A DNA stretch of 64,000 nucleotides from Amycolatopsis rubida (GTDB lineage: Bacteria; Actinomycetota; Actinomycetes; Mycobacteriales; Pseudonocardiaceae): contig NZ_FOWC01000001.1 in the NCBI RefSeq assembly GCF_900115345.1, forward strand, positions 558,001 through 622,000. The letters are read 5' to 3'. Below, one piece after another: positions 36,267 through 45,210 of the stretch. Position numbers and translations under genes: made by a program. Under the pieces are notes generated by a model that saw only the letters and a list, made by a program, of their open reading frames with translations, ran no database searches and had not been told where the DNA came from. Each line of letters opens with the position of its first letter. The stretch's first letter is position 1.

Positions 36267-37268
36267 ATGCTGGACGCAATCGGGGTGACTGGGGACGAGG
36301 AGCGGGTCTACCGGCTCCTCGTGGGGATGTTCGACGCCGGACCGCGTCAGGTGGCCGAGCAGCTGGGGCTGAGCGCGGCAGAGGTGTCGGCGATCCTCCG
36401 TTCGCTGCACGCCAAGGGGCTGGTCAGCCTGGTCGCCGGGGACGAGCCGAGGTACGCGCCGTCGCCGCCGGACGTCGCGTTCGGGCCGTTGCTGATGCGC
36501 GGGCAGGAATCCCTGGAATGGGCGCGCACCGCGGTCAGCCGGATGGCCGAGGAGTACCGCGGCGGTGCGCGGCGCCGCGACGCGACCCAGCTGGTCGAGG
36601 TGATCACCGGCAGCGCGGCGATCCGGCAGCAGCTGACGAACATCCAGGTCGGCGCCCGGCACGAGTTGCTGTGGTTCTGCCGGGCCGGGCACATCGCGAT
36701 GGCGTCGGGCGAGAACGCCGACGAGTACGACGCGCTCGCTCGCGGCGTGCGGTACCGGGTCGTCTACGAGCGGGCGATGCTGGAAGAGCCCGGAATGATC
36801 GAGAACGTCGCGCACGGGATCCGGCACGGCGAGGAGGCACGGTCCTCGACCGTGGTTCCGGTGCGGCTGGCGATCGCCGACGGCACCATCGCGTTGTGCC
36901 CGCTGGTGCAGAATCTCGACGGCTCCGGCGAACCGACCGCCGCGTTGATCCGCGAGAGCAGTCTGCTGGCCGCGCTGATCGCGTTGTTCGAAAGCTATTG
37001 GGAACGCGCGTGGCCGCTTCGTGCGGACGGGACTCCGCAGGACGCTGCCGGCGGCGCCGGTCCGGACCGGGACGAGTTGCACCTGTTGTCGTTGCTGGTC
37101 GCGGGGGTCACCGACAAGGCGATCGCGACGCGGCTCGCGGTGAGCCAGCGGACCGTGCAGCGGCGGATCCACGACCTGATGTCCCGGATGAACGTGCAGA
37201 CCCGGATGCAGCTGGCGTGGGAGGTCAGCAGGCAGGGCTGGCTCGACGAGCCCGCGGCAGCCGGATAG
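36267..37268 (+). CDS. TrmB/LuxR-type transcriptional regulator
   Basis: 333 residues. The N-terminal winged helix (about 5-60) reads VYRLLVGMFDAGPRQVAEQLG then SAAEVSAILRSLHAKGLVSLV. A central sensor-like domain contains LLWFCRAGHIAMAS. The C-terminal LuxR-type helix-turn-helix (about 275-325) has DELHLLSLLVAGVTDKAIATRLAVSQRTVQRRIHDLM. This three-part design is common in actinobacteria, often next to secreted proteases, as here (subtilase convergent at 37298). The ATG at 36267 opens on the first domain. Confidence 0.85.
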   Translation: MLDAIGVTGDEERVYRLLVGMFDAGPRQVAEQLGLSAAEVSAILRSLHAKGLVSLVAGDEPRYAPSPPDVAFGPLLMRGQESLEWARTAVSRMAEEYRGGARRRDATQLVEVITGSAAIRQQLTNIQVGARHELLWFCRAGHIAMASGENADEYDALARGVRYRVVYERAMLEEPGMIENVAHGIRHGEEARSSTVVPVRLAIADGTIALCPLVQNLDGSGEPTAALIRESSLLAALIALFESYWERAWPLRADGTPQDAAGGAGPDRDELHLLSLLVAGVTDKAIATRLAVSQRTVQRRIHDLMSRMNVQTRMQLAWEVSRQGWLDEPAAAG

Positions 37269-37297
37269 CCGCGAGGGGCTATCCGGCTGCCTCTTTC

Positions 37298-40200
37298 TCA
37301 GGAGAGCCCGTAGGCGCGGAGCACCGTCTGCCGCACCGCGTTCCCGTCACCGTCGGAGCCGTGCACGCGCAACGCGACGAATCCGTTGGTCCGGTCCAGC
37401 CGCGGCTGGTCGACCACGGCGCGGAAGCGGCCGCCGCCGAGGCTGTCCATCCGCCTGACGTTCGTCCACGTGCGACCGTCGTCATAGGACACTTCGACGG
37501 TCAGCTGCGGATTCTTCGGCGCGGCCATGCCGTCCTGGTTGCGGACGGTGAACTCGACCGGCAGCGAACGCCCGGCGCGCGCCTTCTGCGTCAGATCGGT
37601 CTGCACACCGTAATCCACCTGCAGCAACGGAAGCAGGTCCGTTGCGCCTTCGGCGGGCCGCTTCGACCCGAAGGTCCACGACGTTTCGGTGTGCGTGCCG
37701 TAGGCCCAGTCCGGCGTGGACTTGGTCAGCGACAGGTCGAGCCGGTACTTCGCCGGGTCCGCCGAAGCGGGGAACTTGCCCCACGCCGCCGGGCCTTCCT
37801 TGACGAGTTTTCCGTCCTGATAAAGCTTCGCGCTCACCTGATCCGGCTCCTCGCCGATCCCCGACTCGGAAAACGCGTAGTGCGAGGTTTCCGGATCGGC
37901 GAACTCCGGGATGCGGAAGGCGAAAGTGTCGCCGGTGCGCGAGGTTTCCAGTCCGGCTCCGCGCGGGATCGCCGGGCGGACCACTGGGGCGTACCAGTTC
38001 TCCGTCGCCCGCTGTCCCGGGCTGAGCGTGTGCGGCTGGTCGAGCATGCCGACCGCCAGCGGCTGGAAAGTGTCCCAGCTGAGCTTGTTGTTCACTCGGT
38101 GCTGCCAGATCGTTTCGTCGGTCGAAACGATTTCCTCGCGAGCCGTTCCGGTGTGCGCGTACCGCTGGTACTGGTTGATCGCGGTCTTTTCCCACGGCCG
38201 CCAGCCGAACCGCTGCTCGGAAAGCCACTCGTCCTTGCCGGTCGCGTGGTAATTCGCGGTGACCGTCGCACTGTTGCGTTCGCTGACCTGGTAGACGATC
38301 TTCTGCGGAATCTGGTCGTGTGTCACCTGCATGATGTCGTACAGGTACGGACTCACCGGCGTGCCCTGGAGGAACATGCTGGTGAAACCGAATCTGGCGC
38401 GGTCGGCCAGGTTCATGCCCTGTTCGTTCGTGATCCGCACGGTGGGAATCGGCAGGCGATTGCCGCGCGGCTGCCAGTGTGCGTACGTGTGCTCGCCGGG
38501 AAGGCTGACAACCATCGCCATCGCGGCGCCCGCGGCGGCCGCCTGCTTGGCCGCGGTATCCGGATTGGTGCCGTCCTTCGCGGGGGTCACCAGTGCGATT
38601 TTCCCGCGCGCCTTGGCGAACTGCTCCGGTTTGCCGCCGTCGACCGGAACGACGCCGAGCCACTTGAACCCGGAAATCGCCGGAGAAGACGCGTAGTAGA
38701 ACAGCTCGGTCTTGACGGCGACCCACGGCAACGTGGTCGCGGTCAGCATCGGCGCGGTGAGCTGCCACCGGGTGCCGAATTCGAAGGTTCCGTTCTTGAC
38801 CTTCTGCGTCGGCGTCACGTAGATGTGCCGGACGCCGGGGAATTCCATGACGTAGTTCGAGATCTTGCGCGAGCCGAATTCGCGGTGCGCGTAGCTGCTG
38901 ATGATGTTTTCCAGCGTCGACGGCCGCGGTGTCTTGATCTCCACCGGCACCGCGCTCCGCGCGTCCATCACCAGGTTCAGGTCCTTGGTGATGGTGAACT
39001 CGGGCTTGAGCACGATCGCGAGTTCCTCGTCCGGAGCCAGGCCGGTGTGGAACATCGCGCGGGCGTAGTAGGTGCCCTCCGGAAGCTCGGTGACGAACGG
39101 ATGGTCGCTGACGACGTCCCGGACGATGTCGTAGCGCATGTCGTCGCCGAAGATCTGGAGGTCCATCGGGTGCGCCTTGCCGTCGCGGCCGATGCCGGTG
39201 ACGGTCACCTTGTGCTTCGGCGGTTCCTTCACCAGACCGACCGTCGTGTGCACCGCGCCGACGAGAACGCTGCCGGTGTAGTTGCCGGGCACCAGCGCGG
39301 CCGAGTCGACGGTGATCGCCATCGTCGCGGTCCCGCTGGCCGGAACCTCCACAGTGGACTTTTCGAGCTTCACCGCGTCGCCTGGCGTGGCACCGTCACC
39401 GCGGCGCAGGTCGAGCTTCGGGGTGATGGTGATCGGCGCGGAAGTCGTGTTGGTGTAAGTGATTTCCTTGCGCACCGGTCCGCTGTCGTTGGTGACCGGG
39501 CCGAGGTTCAGCGTACCGGTCGCGAAGACCCCGGGACGCACCGCCGCGGCCGCGACGGCCACCCGTCCGCCGCCCTGCTGGAACGCGTTGAGTCCCGCGG
39601 AGGGCTTCGACGTACTGGCCAAACCATCCTTGAGCTGCTGAGCCGTCCATTGTGGATACCGCTGCGCCAGAATCGCCGCCGCACCAGCGACATGCGGCGT
39701 CGCCATCGACGTGCCGGACGCCGCGGTGTAGTACTGATCCACTACTTCACCGAGCGAGGTGCCAGCCGCGCGCGCCGCGACAATTCCCACGCCAGGCGCG
39801 GTGATGTCCGGCTTCACGGCCTGGTCGCCTTGGCGCGGGCCCATGCTGGAGAACGGGGCCAGCTCATCCTTGCGGTCAACCGCGCCGACGGTCAGCGCGG
39901 AGTCCGCGGTACCAGGCGTGCCGATGGTCGACGCGCCATCCTGGCCGTCGTTGCCCGCGGCGACCACGAACAGCGCGCCGGTGCGGGCGGTGAGTTCGTT
40001 GAGGCCGGCGCTGAGATCGTCGGTGCCGTCGGTCGCGCCGCCGCCAAGGCTCATGTTGATCACCTTGGCACCGGACGTCGCGGCCCACTCCATCCCTTGC
40101 AGGACTTCGGAAGCCGAGGCCGTGCCGTCGTCGCCGAGCACCTTGCCGACGTACAGCTTCGCGCCGGGAGCCGCGCCCTTGCGCGTGCCGCCCGCGGCCG

Positions 40201-41011
40201 CGCCGCTGCCCGCGATGGTCGCCGCGACGTGCGTGCCGTGGCCGAACCGGTCGACGACGTCCGGGCTGGTGGAGAAGTTGGCCGACTTGGCGACCTTGCC
40301 CGCGAGGTCCGGGTGGTTGGGGTCGTAGCCGGTGTCGAGCACGGCCACCGCGACGCCGGATCCGTCGAATCCGGCCGCCCACGCCTCCGGCGCCCCGATC
40401 TGCGGGACACTGCGGTCGAGCGACGCGTGCACCTTGCGGTCCAGCGTAATCCGTTCCACCGCACCGGAAGCCGCGTGCGGACCGGTGAAGGACTGCCAGA
40501 ACTCGCCGGCGCGCTTCTTGTCTTCCCGCACCGCACGGCCGTTCACGCTGGGCAGTTCAGCGCCCAGCGTAGTGGCGGCGAGCGTCGGCGCGGCAGCGAT
40601 CGAGACGCCCTTCGCGTAGTGCGCGATCATCGGCACCGTCGGGCTCGACTCGTCGGCGTACCCCTGCGCGATCAGGTCGGTGACGTTGAACAGGGCTTTG
40701 TCGAGGCGGTGGTCCGCCACGAGCGACACCGCGTCGGCCGGGATGACCTGCAGTTTGCCGTCCACTTCGGATTGGGTGAAGCGGATGTTCTCCCGCCCCT
40801 CGCCCGGCCGGACCGTCGCGATCTGCCTGCCGCCTTGGACGCTTTCGACTTGCACGACGTCACCGGTGAGCAAGGTGACCGTGTGCCGCTCACCGGGGCC
40901 AGGCGCCGGTGAACCGCTCGCAGGCTCGGCCGCCGCGGGCGCCGCGTGGCCGAGTGCCGCGACCAGTGCGCCCGTGCAGCCGAGAGTGATAGCTCGTGAT
41001 CTCCACGTCAT
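37298..41011 (-). CDS. large secreted S8 family serine peptidase (subtilase)
   Basis: 1,237 residues. A signal peptide with AAPAAAEPA cleavage region ends near 28, followed by a prodomain to about 190. The peptidase domain has Asp226 in VLDTGYD, His258 in GHGTHVAA, Asn354 in AAGND and Ser435 in SGTSMATPH. After about residue 480 come beta-rich domains and a PA-like insertion (QFAKARGKIALV). It is a typical 1,100-1,250 residue actinobacterial exo-subtilase. All catalytic residues are present. It is probably a monocistronic extracellular nutrient-scavenging protease. Confidence 0.93.
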   Translation of the reverse strand: MTWRSRAITLGCTGALVAALGHAAPAAAEPASGSPAPGPGERHTVTLLTGDVVQVESVQGGRQIATVRPGEGRENIRFTQSEVDGKLQVIPADAVSLVADHRLDKALFNVTDLIAQGYADESSPTVPMIAHYAKGVSIAAAPTLAATTLGAELPSVNGRAVREDKKRAGEFWQSFTGPHAASGAVERITLDRKVHASLDRSVPQIGAPEAWAAGFDGSGVAVAVLDTGYDPNHPDLAGKVAKSANFSTSPDVVDRFGHGTHVAATIAGSGAAAGGTRKGAAPGAKLYVGKVLGDDGTASASEVLQGMEWAATSGAKVINMSLGGGATDGTDDLSAGLNELTARTGALFVVAAGNDGQDGASTIGTPGTADSALTVGAVDRKDELAPFSSMGPRQGDQAVKPDITAPGVGIVAARAAGTSLGEVVDQYYTAASGTSMATPHVAGAAAILAQRYPQWTAQQLKDGLASTSKPSAGLNAFQQGGGRVAVAAAAVRPGVFATGTLNLGPVTNDSGPVRKEITYTNTTSAPITITPKLDLRRGDGATPGDAVKLEKSTVEVPASGTATMAITVDSAALVPGNYTGSVLVGAVHTTVGLVKEPPKHKVTVTGIGRDGKAHPMDLQIFGDDMRYDIVRDVVSDHPFVTELPEGTYYARAMFHTGLAPDEELAIVLKPEFTITKDLNLVMDARSAVPVEIKTPRPSTLENIISSYAHREFGSRKISNYVMEFPGVRHIYVTPTQKVKNGTFEFGTRWQLTAPMLTATTLPWVAVKTELFYYASSPAISGFKWLGVVPVDGGKPEQFAKARGKIALVTPAKDGTNPDTAAKQAAAAGAAMAMVVSLPGEHTYAHWQPRGNRLPIPTVRITNEQGMNLADRARFGFTSMFLQGTPVSPYLYDIMQVTHDQIPQKIVYQVSERNSATVTANYHATGKDEWLSEQRFGWRPWEKTAINQYQRYAHTGTAREEIVSTDETIWQHRVNNKLSWDTFQPLAVGMLDQPHTLSPGQRATENWYAPVVRPAIPRGAGLETSRTGDTFAFRIPEFADPETSHYAFSESGIGEEPDQVSAKLYQDGKLVKEGPAAWGKFPASADPAKYRLDLSLTKSTPDWAYGTHTETSWTFGSKRPAEGATDLLPLLQVDYGVQTDLTQKARAGRSLPVEFTVRNQDGMAAPKNPQLTVEVSYDDGRTWTNVRRMDSLGGGRFRAVVDQPRLDRTNGFVALRVHGSDGDGNAVRQTVLRAYGLS

Positions 41012-41064
41012 CGCACAAGATTCGGGGCGAGCCGGGGTTCACGTCACTAGCTCGCGGTGTCGCG

Positions 41065-41082
41065 GTTGTGACATGTCGCAAC
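41065..41082. promoter_or_regulatory. 18-bp palindrome upstream of the subtilase gene
   Basis: GTTGTGACATGTCGCAAC reads as its own complement at 16 of 18 positions. It lies 54 bp upstream of the subtilase start codon, where a regulator could act. No regulator gene of known matching specificity is adjacent; the TrmB/LuxR protein at 36267 is one candidate. Confidence 0.4.
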
Positions 41083-41097
41083 TGGGACAGCGCCTGG

Positions 41098-41313
41098 TTA
41101 GCCAGCCACTGTCGCGTAATACGCCATTAGGCGGTCAGCGAGTTCGTCCGGACGGCTCAACAGCGATGGGAACCGGCCATCTCGTCCGCCCCCGAGGCGT
41201 TCGCGCGACCCGGCGCAGCAGGTCCGCGGAGAAGAACTGGTCGTCGCGGAAGAGCAGGACCTTCGTCGGCACGTCCGGCAGCCGCGCGCCGACCAGGTGC
41301 CAGCCGCCGCCGC
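41098..41313 (-). pseudogene. C-terminal remnant of an alpha/beta hydrolase gene
   Basis: Minus-strand reading gives WHLVGARLPDVPTKVLLFRD followed by DQFFSADLLRRVAR in one frame. The sequence then continues one base out of frame as ERLGGGRDGRFPSLLSRPDE then LADRLMAYYATVAG and a stop at 41098. This is the typical last 60-70 residues of an alpha/beta hydrolase/esterase, with the catalytic-Asp strand and the lid-helix end. The N-terminal two thirds, with the nucleophile, are absent; the HNH gene begins where they should be. A single-base deletion near 41210 explains the shift. Confidence 0.7.
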
Positions 41314-41323
41314 TCGTCGTGGC

Positions 41324-41977
41324 TCAGCAGTGCTTCAGCATGTCCTGCAGCGCGTTCTTCTCCATGTCAGTGATCGTCAGCCCGTAGTAGTGCTTCACCG
41401 TGACCCAGTCGGTCGCGTACGTGCACCAGAACGACACCAGCGGCGGCTTCCACTCGTCCGGAGCCTTGTCGCTCTTCTGCCGGTTCACGCTCGCCGTCAC
41501 CGCGAACAGCTGCGGCCGGGTGAGGTCGTTCGCGAACTGCTCGCGCTTCTCCTGCGTCCAGTCGCGCGCGCCGCTCACCCAGGCCTGGCCGAGCGGGACC
41601 ATGTGGTCGATGTCGAGCTGGGTCGCCTTGGTCCAGGTCTGACCGTCGTACACGCTGAGCCAGGTGCCTGAGGTCGGCTTGCAGTCGCTGCCCGCCTTGA
41701 CGTCCTTGCCCGCACGCTTGAGAACGGCCTCGCGGGTGTCGCAGTTGTCGCCCTGGCTGTCCCAGTGCTTGAACTTGTCGCGCGAATAGCCGGTCATGGT
41801 GCCGCGCGCGCCGATCTTCAGCTCGGACAGCTGCTTGGTCGCGTCCGCGGCGGACGCCGGCGCTGCCTCGGACTGGGTGTCGCCGACTTCTCGCTGGCCG
41901 TACCAAAACCCGACGACAGCGATGAGCAGCACGACCGCGAGCAGCACGGTGCGCTTGGTGGGGAACGGCCGGGCCAT
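41324..41977 (-). CDS. secreted HNH endonuclease (DUF1524/GmrSD C-terminal type)
   Basis: 217 residues with an N-terminal signal or anchor helix (about 9-26). The nuclease core holds TQLDIDHMVPLGQAWVSGARDW then NDLTRPQLFAVTASVNRQKS and DEWKPP, the pattern of DUF1524 HNH nucleases with a DHxxPL metal site. The Cys pairs at about 79/98 and 185/217 suggest disulfides, in line with secretion. It probably degrades extracellular DNA or RNA. GAGAGG lies 12 bases before the ATG. Confidence 0.88.
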   Translation of the reverse strand: MARPFPTKRTVLLAVVLLIAVVGFWYGQREVGDTQSEAAPASAADATKQLSELKIGARGTMTGYSRDKFKHWDSQGDNCDTREAVLKRAGKDVKAGSDCKPTSGTWLSVYDGQTWTKATQLDIDHMVPLGQAWVSGARDWTQEKREQFANDLTRPQLFAVTASVNRQKSDKAPDEWKPPLVSFWCTYATDWVTVKHYYGLTITDMEKNALQDMLKHC

Positions 41978-42219
41978 GGTGCGCGGGATCCTCTCGGGCG
42001 GGGACTTCGGGGAGCCGGAGTATGCCTGTCACCGGGCCGGTAATCGCGCAGACACTCTCGGCAGCGCCCGAGCCGTGGCAAGGACCACGTCGGACCAGTT
42101 GTTGCCCGCCAACGAAAAAGCCCAGATCAGCGGGGGTGGATAACGCTCGCGAAGGTGTCACGCACGCGCGTTGCGAAACGATTGACTTCAGTGGGGAGCC
42201 GGAAAGGAGCGGGTGCGAG

Positions 42220-43257
42220 ATGCCCGGGCGGCTGCGGAAGTGGAACACCCGCGTCGATGACTACCTGCGCCGGAAAGCGGCGGAGGGCGGCAACGTCGTA
42301 GCGATGACGCGGGTCGCTGCTGACCTGCGCGAACGCGGGGATGCGGCGGAGGCCGAGGAGTGGTACCGGCGGGCCGCCTCCGGCGGTGACCGGATCGCCA
42401 TGACCGCGCTGGCCCACCTGCTGGCCGAACGCGGAGCCGAGGACGAAGCCGCCCGCTGGTATCACGAAGCCGCGCAGGCCGGCGAGCCGCACGGGATGCT
42501 CGGATATGCCCGCACCTGCGAAAACCAGGGTCACCTCGGCGACGCCGAGCACTGGTACGCCGCCGCGTTCCAAGCCGGCGCGACGGAGGCGGCCGGACTG
42601 CTGGGCCACCTGCTGGTCCAAGACGGCCGGTTCTCCGACGCCGAGGGCTGGTGCCGCGCGGCCGCCGAGGCGGGCGACGCGACAGCGATGCTGGACCTCG
42701 GCGCTGTCCTGCGCGAACTCGGTGCACCCGAGGAGATGGCGCACTGGTGGCGAGCCGCGGCGGACGCGGGCGAACTCTCCGCGACCTGTTTGCTGGGCCG
42801 GGAAGCGGAACGAGCCCACCGGGAAGGCGACGCCGAGCGATGGTTCCGTCGCGGCGCGAAGGGCGGGCACGTCGAGGCGAAGGTCCGGCTGGGGCTGCTG
42901 CTGCATCGCCGGGGCGACCTCGAAGAAGCGGAGAACTGGTACCTCGAAGCCGCCGAGGCGGGCGACGCGGCGGCGATGACCAACCTCGGGGTCCTCGCCC
43001 GCAATCGCCGCGACGACGGCGAGGCCGCGGCCTGGTACCGCAAGGCCGCCGAGCACGGCAGCATCCCCGCGCTCACCAACCTGGGACATCTCGCCGAAGC
43101 CCGCAGCGACCTGGCACAGGCCGAACGCTGCTTCCGGGTCGCCGCGGAAACCGGCGACGTCCAGGGCATGCTGAGCCTGACCCGGATGCTGCGCGCCCGC
43201 GGCGCGACCGCCGAGGCCGACCACTGGCAGGCCCTCGCCGCCGACCGGCCACAGTAG
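42220..43257 (+). CDS. Sel1-like/TPR repeat protein
   Basis: 345 residues made of about nine 35-36 residue helical repeats from residue 30 onward, each with an AEEWYRRAAxxGDxxAMxxLAxLL-like pattern (for example AEGWCRAAAEAGDATAMLDL and AENWYLEAAEAGDAAAMTNL). Sel1 repeats form protein-binding scaffolds. No signal peptide. The ATG at 42220 follows AAAGGAG; the open frame upstream of it has no repeats. Partner unknown. Confidence 0.85.
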   Translation: MPGRLRKWNTRVDDYLRRKAAEGGNVVAMTRVAADLRERGDAAEAEEWYRRAASGGDRIAMTALAHLLAERGAEDEAARWYHEAAQAGEPHGMLGYARTCENQGHLGDAEHWYAAAFQAGATEAAGLLGHLLVQDGRFSDAEGWCRAAAEAGDATAMLDLGAVLRELGAPEEMAHWWRAAADAGELSATCLLGREAERAHREGDAERWFRRGAKGGHVEAKVRLGLLLHRRGDLEEAENWYLEAAEAGDAAAMTNLGVLARNRRDDGEAAAWYRKAAEHGSIPALTNLGHLAEARSDLAQAERCFRVAAETGDVQGMLSLTRMLRARGATAEADHWQALAADRPQ

Positions 43258-43329
43258 ACAGTTTCCCGGGGTTGATCTCCGGGATCATCCCGGATGCCGC
43301 CCGCCCCCGGCACGGCTAGCGTCGATCGA

Positions 43330-44220
43330 GTGTTCCGACGCGTGCTTCTCGCCATCCTCGCCGGTATCGCGGTGTTCCTGGTTCCGTGGACTGTCTACCT
43401 CGGGCTGACCCTGCCCGAGCACTTCGACACGAGCCAGTGGCGAGTCGCCTGGGTCGGCTTCGACCTCGTCCTGCTGCTGTGTTTCGCCGCGTCCGTGCTG
43501 CTCGGGATGCGCCGCAGCCGCGCCTCGGTGCCGATGCTGGCCGCGACCGCCGCGCTGCTGTGCTGCGACGCCTGGTTCGACGTCGTCCTCGACTGGGGCG
43601 GTCCCGACCAGTGGGCCAGCCTCGGCACCGCGCTGCTCGCGGAAGTGCCGATCGCGGTGTTCCTGATGTTGCGAGCGCGCGCTCTGCTCGCCGGCAACGC
43701 GCGACCGCGGCCGCTGACCATGCGCGACATCGCCGTGCACACGAACCCGAACTACCAGCGGTTGCTCCGGCTGATGCCCGCCACCTCGGCCGAACTGCGC
43801 GCGCACATCCCGTCGATCGACGTCCCGGCCGCGCTGCTGACGCTCACCCACGCCGGATACACGCGCCGCACCCGCGACGGCCGCTGGCACTCCGTCCCGC
43901 AGAGCACGAACGAAGCGAAGCCGGAGGATTTCCCGGAGGAGGACCGGCCGAAGCTGGCCGCCTACCTCGACGCGAAGTACGACCGCGAGGTGCGCCTGAT
44001 GGCCTGGGCCGCTGAACGCCGCGACACCTTCGACGGCTGGACCGCCGGCAGCCGCGCCGGCATCCGGCTGAGTCACAAGGACTTGAAGGAGTTCGAAGCG
44101 GAGTACCTGGAACTGGTGCACCGCTACGCCGCTCGCAAACCCGGCCCGTCCGGCGAGGCGCGTGATCTGGCGGTGCGGTTCTACGCTTTCCCGGAACCAA
44201 AACCCGCTGAGCTGGCGTAG
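43330..44220 (+). CDS. four-helix membrane protein with cytosolic domain, unknown function
   Basis: 296 residues. Four membrane helices occupy about 5-25, 42-60, 70-85 and 93-112. The remaining C-terminal part is soluble, with a helical PATSAELRAHIPSIDVPAALLTLTHAGYTRR segment and a charged end. The GTG at 43330 is supported by a TAGCGT -10-like element at 43318-43323, suggesting a leaderless mRNA; GTG/ATG alternatives upstream at 43294 lack a ribosome site. No family name can be given. Confidence 0.65.
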   Translation: MFRRVLLAILAGIAVFLVPWTVYLGLTLPEHFDTSQWRVAWVGFDLVLLLCFAASVLLGMRRSRASVPMLAATAALLCCDAWFDVVLDWGGPDQWASLGTALLAEVPIAVFLMLRARALLAGNARPRPLTMRDIAVHTNPNYQRLLRLMPATSAELRAHIPSIDVPAALLTLTHAGYTRRTRDGRWHSVPQSTNEAKPEDFPEEDRPKLAAYLDAKYDREVRLMAWAAERRDTFDGWTAGSRAGIRLSHKDLKEFEAEYLELVHRYAARKPGPSGEARDLAVRFYAFPEPKPAELA

Positions 44221-44230
44221 GTTTCGAGGC

Positions 44231-44596
44231 ATGATCCATCACGTGCAGGTCGCCTGCCCAGCGGGCGCGGAGGACGACGAACGCGCGTTCTACACCGGCG
44301 TGCTCGGCTGGAGGGAACTGCCGAAACCGCCGCTGCTGGCAGCTCGCGGCGGCTGCTGGTTCCAGGTGCCCGGCGTCGGCGGCCCGGACGGCGAACTGCA
44401 CGTCGGCGTCGAGGCGGATTTCCGGCCGGCGCTCAAGGCCCACCCGGCGTTCGTGGTCGACGTGGACACCGTCGCCGCCGCGATCGAAGCCTCCGGACGG
44501 CCCGTGACGTGGGCCGATCCCGCGGAAATCCCGGGCAGGCGACGGTTCCACGCCTTCGACCCGGCCGGCAACCGGCTGGAGTTCCTGGAGGGCTGA
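44231..44596 (+). CDS. VOC family protein (glyoxalase-like)
   Basis: 121 residues, one complete pair of beta-alpha-beta-beta-beta units. It starts MIHHVQVACPAGAEDDERAFYTGVLG and ends RFHAFDPAGNRLEFLEG, the classic VOC signatures including the C-terminal metal-binding Glu. Such small proteins are dioxygenases, isomerases or resistance proteins, and the activity cannot be told. Lies 10 bp after the membrane protein gene. Confidence 0.85.
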   Translation: MIHHVQVACPAGAEDDERAFYTGVLGWRELPKPPLLAARGGCWFQVPGVGGPDGELHVGVEADFRPALKAHPAFVVDVDTVAAAIEASGRPVTWADPAEIPGRRRFHAFDPAGNRLEFLEG

Positions 44597-44615
44597 GCCC
44601 GCTTACAGTGTGGGG

Positions 44616-45152
44616 ATGAGCCAGGAGGCGGAAGAAGCCGAGCAGCGGATCACGCGACGATTGCGTGAGCTTCGCCTGGAACGCGGCCTCACCTTGGACA
44701 AGGTCGCCGCCGCCGCGGACCTCACGCCGGGCTATCTGTCCCGGGTCGAAAGCGGCCAGCGGGTGCCCAGTCTCGGCACGCTGGTGGTTCTCGCGCGGGC
44801 GCTCGACGTCAGCGTCGCCGATCTCGTCGCTTCCGAGGAACGCCGCTCGCCGATCGTCAAGCGCGAGGACGCCGTCACGTACGGCACTCGCGGCGCTTCC
44901 ATGACCCATCTGTCCCCGCCGTCGTCTGCTCTTGAGGCGACACTGGTGACGCTGCGGGGCAAGTCCGTCCCACCGCGGCCGACCCGGCATCGCGGCGAAG
45001 AGTGGCTGCACGTCGTCAGCGGTCAACTCGAACTGACCCTGGCCGGCGAAACCCACCTCCTGGCCGCCGGTGACTCCGCGCAGTTCCCCGGCAGCACCGA
45101 CCACACCCTGCGCGGCGCGCCGGACGCGGAAGTCCTCGTCGTGATCGCTTGA
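44616..45152 (+). CDS. XRE family regulator with C-terminal cupin domain
   Basis: 178 residues. The helix-turn-helix (about 13-67) is LRELRLERGLTLDKVAAAAD then LTPGYLSRVESGQRVPSLGTL. The cupin (about 105-175) has RHRGEEWLHVVSGQLELTLAGE and GDSAQFPGSTDHTLRG. A TACAGT element just upstream (44604-44609) suggests a leaderless mRNA from the ATG at 44616. It probably controls the aldolase gene that follows through two TGCC-N5-GGCA sites at 45162 and 45182. Confidence 0.9.
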   Translation: MSQEAEEAEQRITRRLRELRLERGLTLDKVAAAADLTPGYLSRVESGQRVPSLGTLVVLARALDVSVADLVASEERRSPIVKREDAVTYGTRGASMTHLSPPSSALEATLVTLRGKSVPPRPTRHRGEEWLHVVSGQLELTLAGETHLLAAGDSAQFPGSTDHTLRGAPDAEVLVVIA

Positions 45153-45160
45153 CTCTCATT

Positions 45161-45195
45161 GTGCCTACGAGGCACCCTGTTTGCCAGACAGGCAA
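45161..45195. promoter_or_regulatory. twin operators TGCC-N5-GGCA spaced 20 bp
   Basis: GTGCCTACGAGGCAC (45161-45175) and TTGCCAGACAGGCAA (45181-45195) are two perfect inverted repeats with the common core TGCC-N5-GGCA. The cores start exactly 20 bp apart, about two helical turns, on the same face of DNA. They fill the gap between the XRE-cupin gene and the aldolase gene. Confidence 0.75.
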
Positions 45196-45210
45196 TATTG
45201 GGAGATGCTG

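Noticed and set aside
36164..40912. A 1,582-codon plus-strand open frame across the subtilase region.
   Set aside because: It is antisense to the 1,237-residue subtilase, has no domain, no ribosome site, and Arg/Gly-rich shadow composition typical of high-GC antisense frames.
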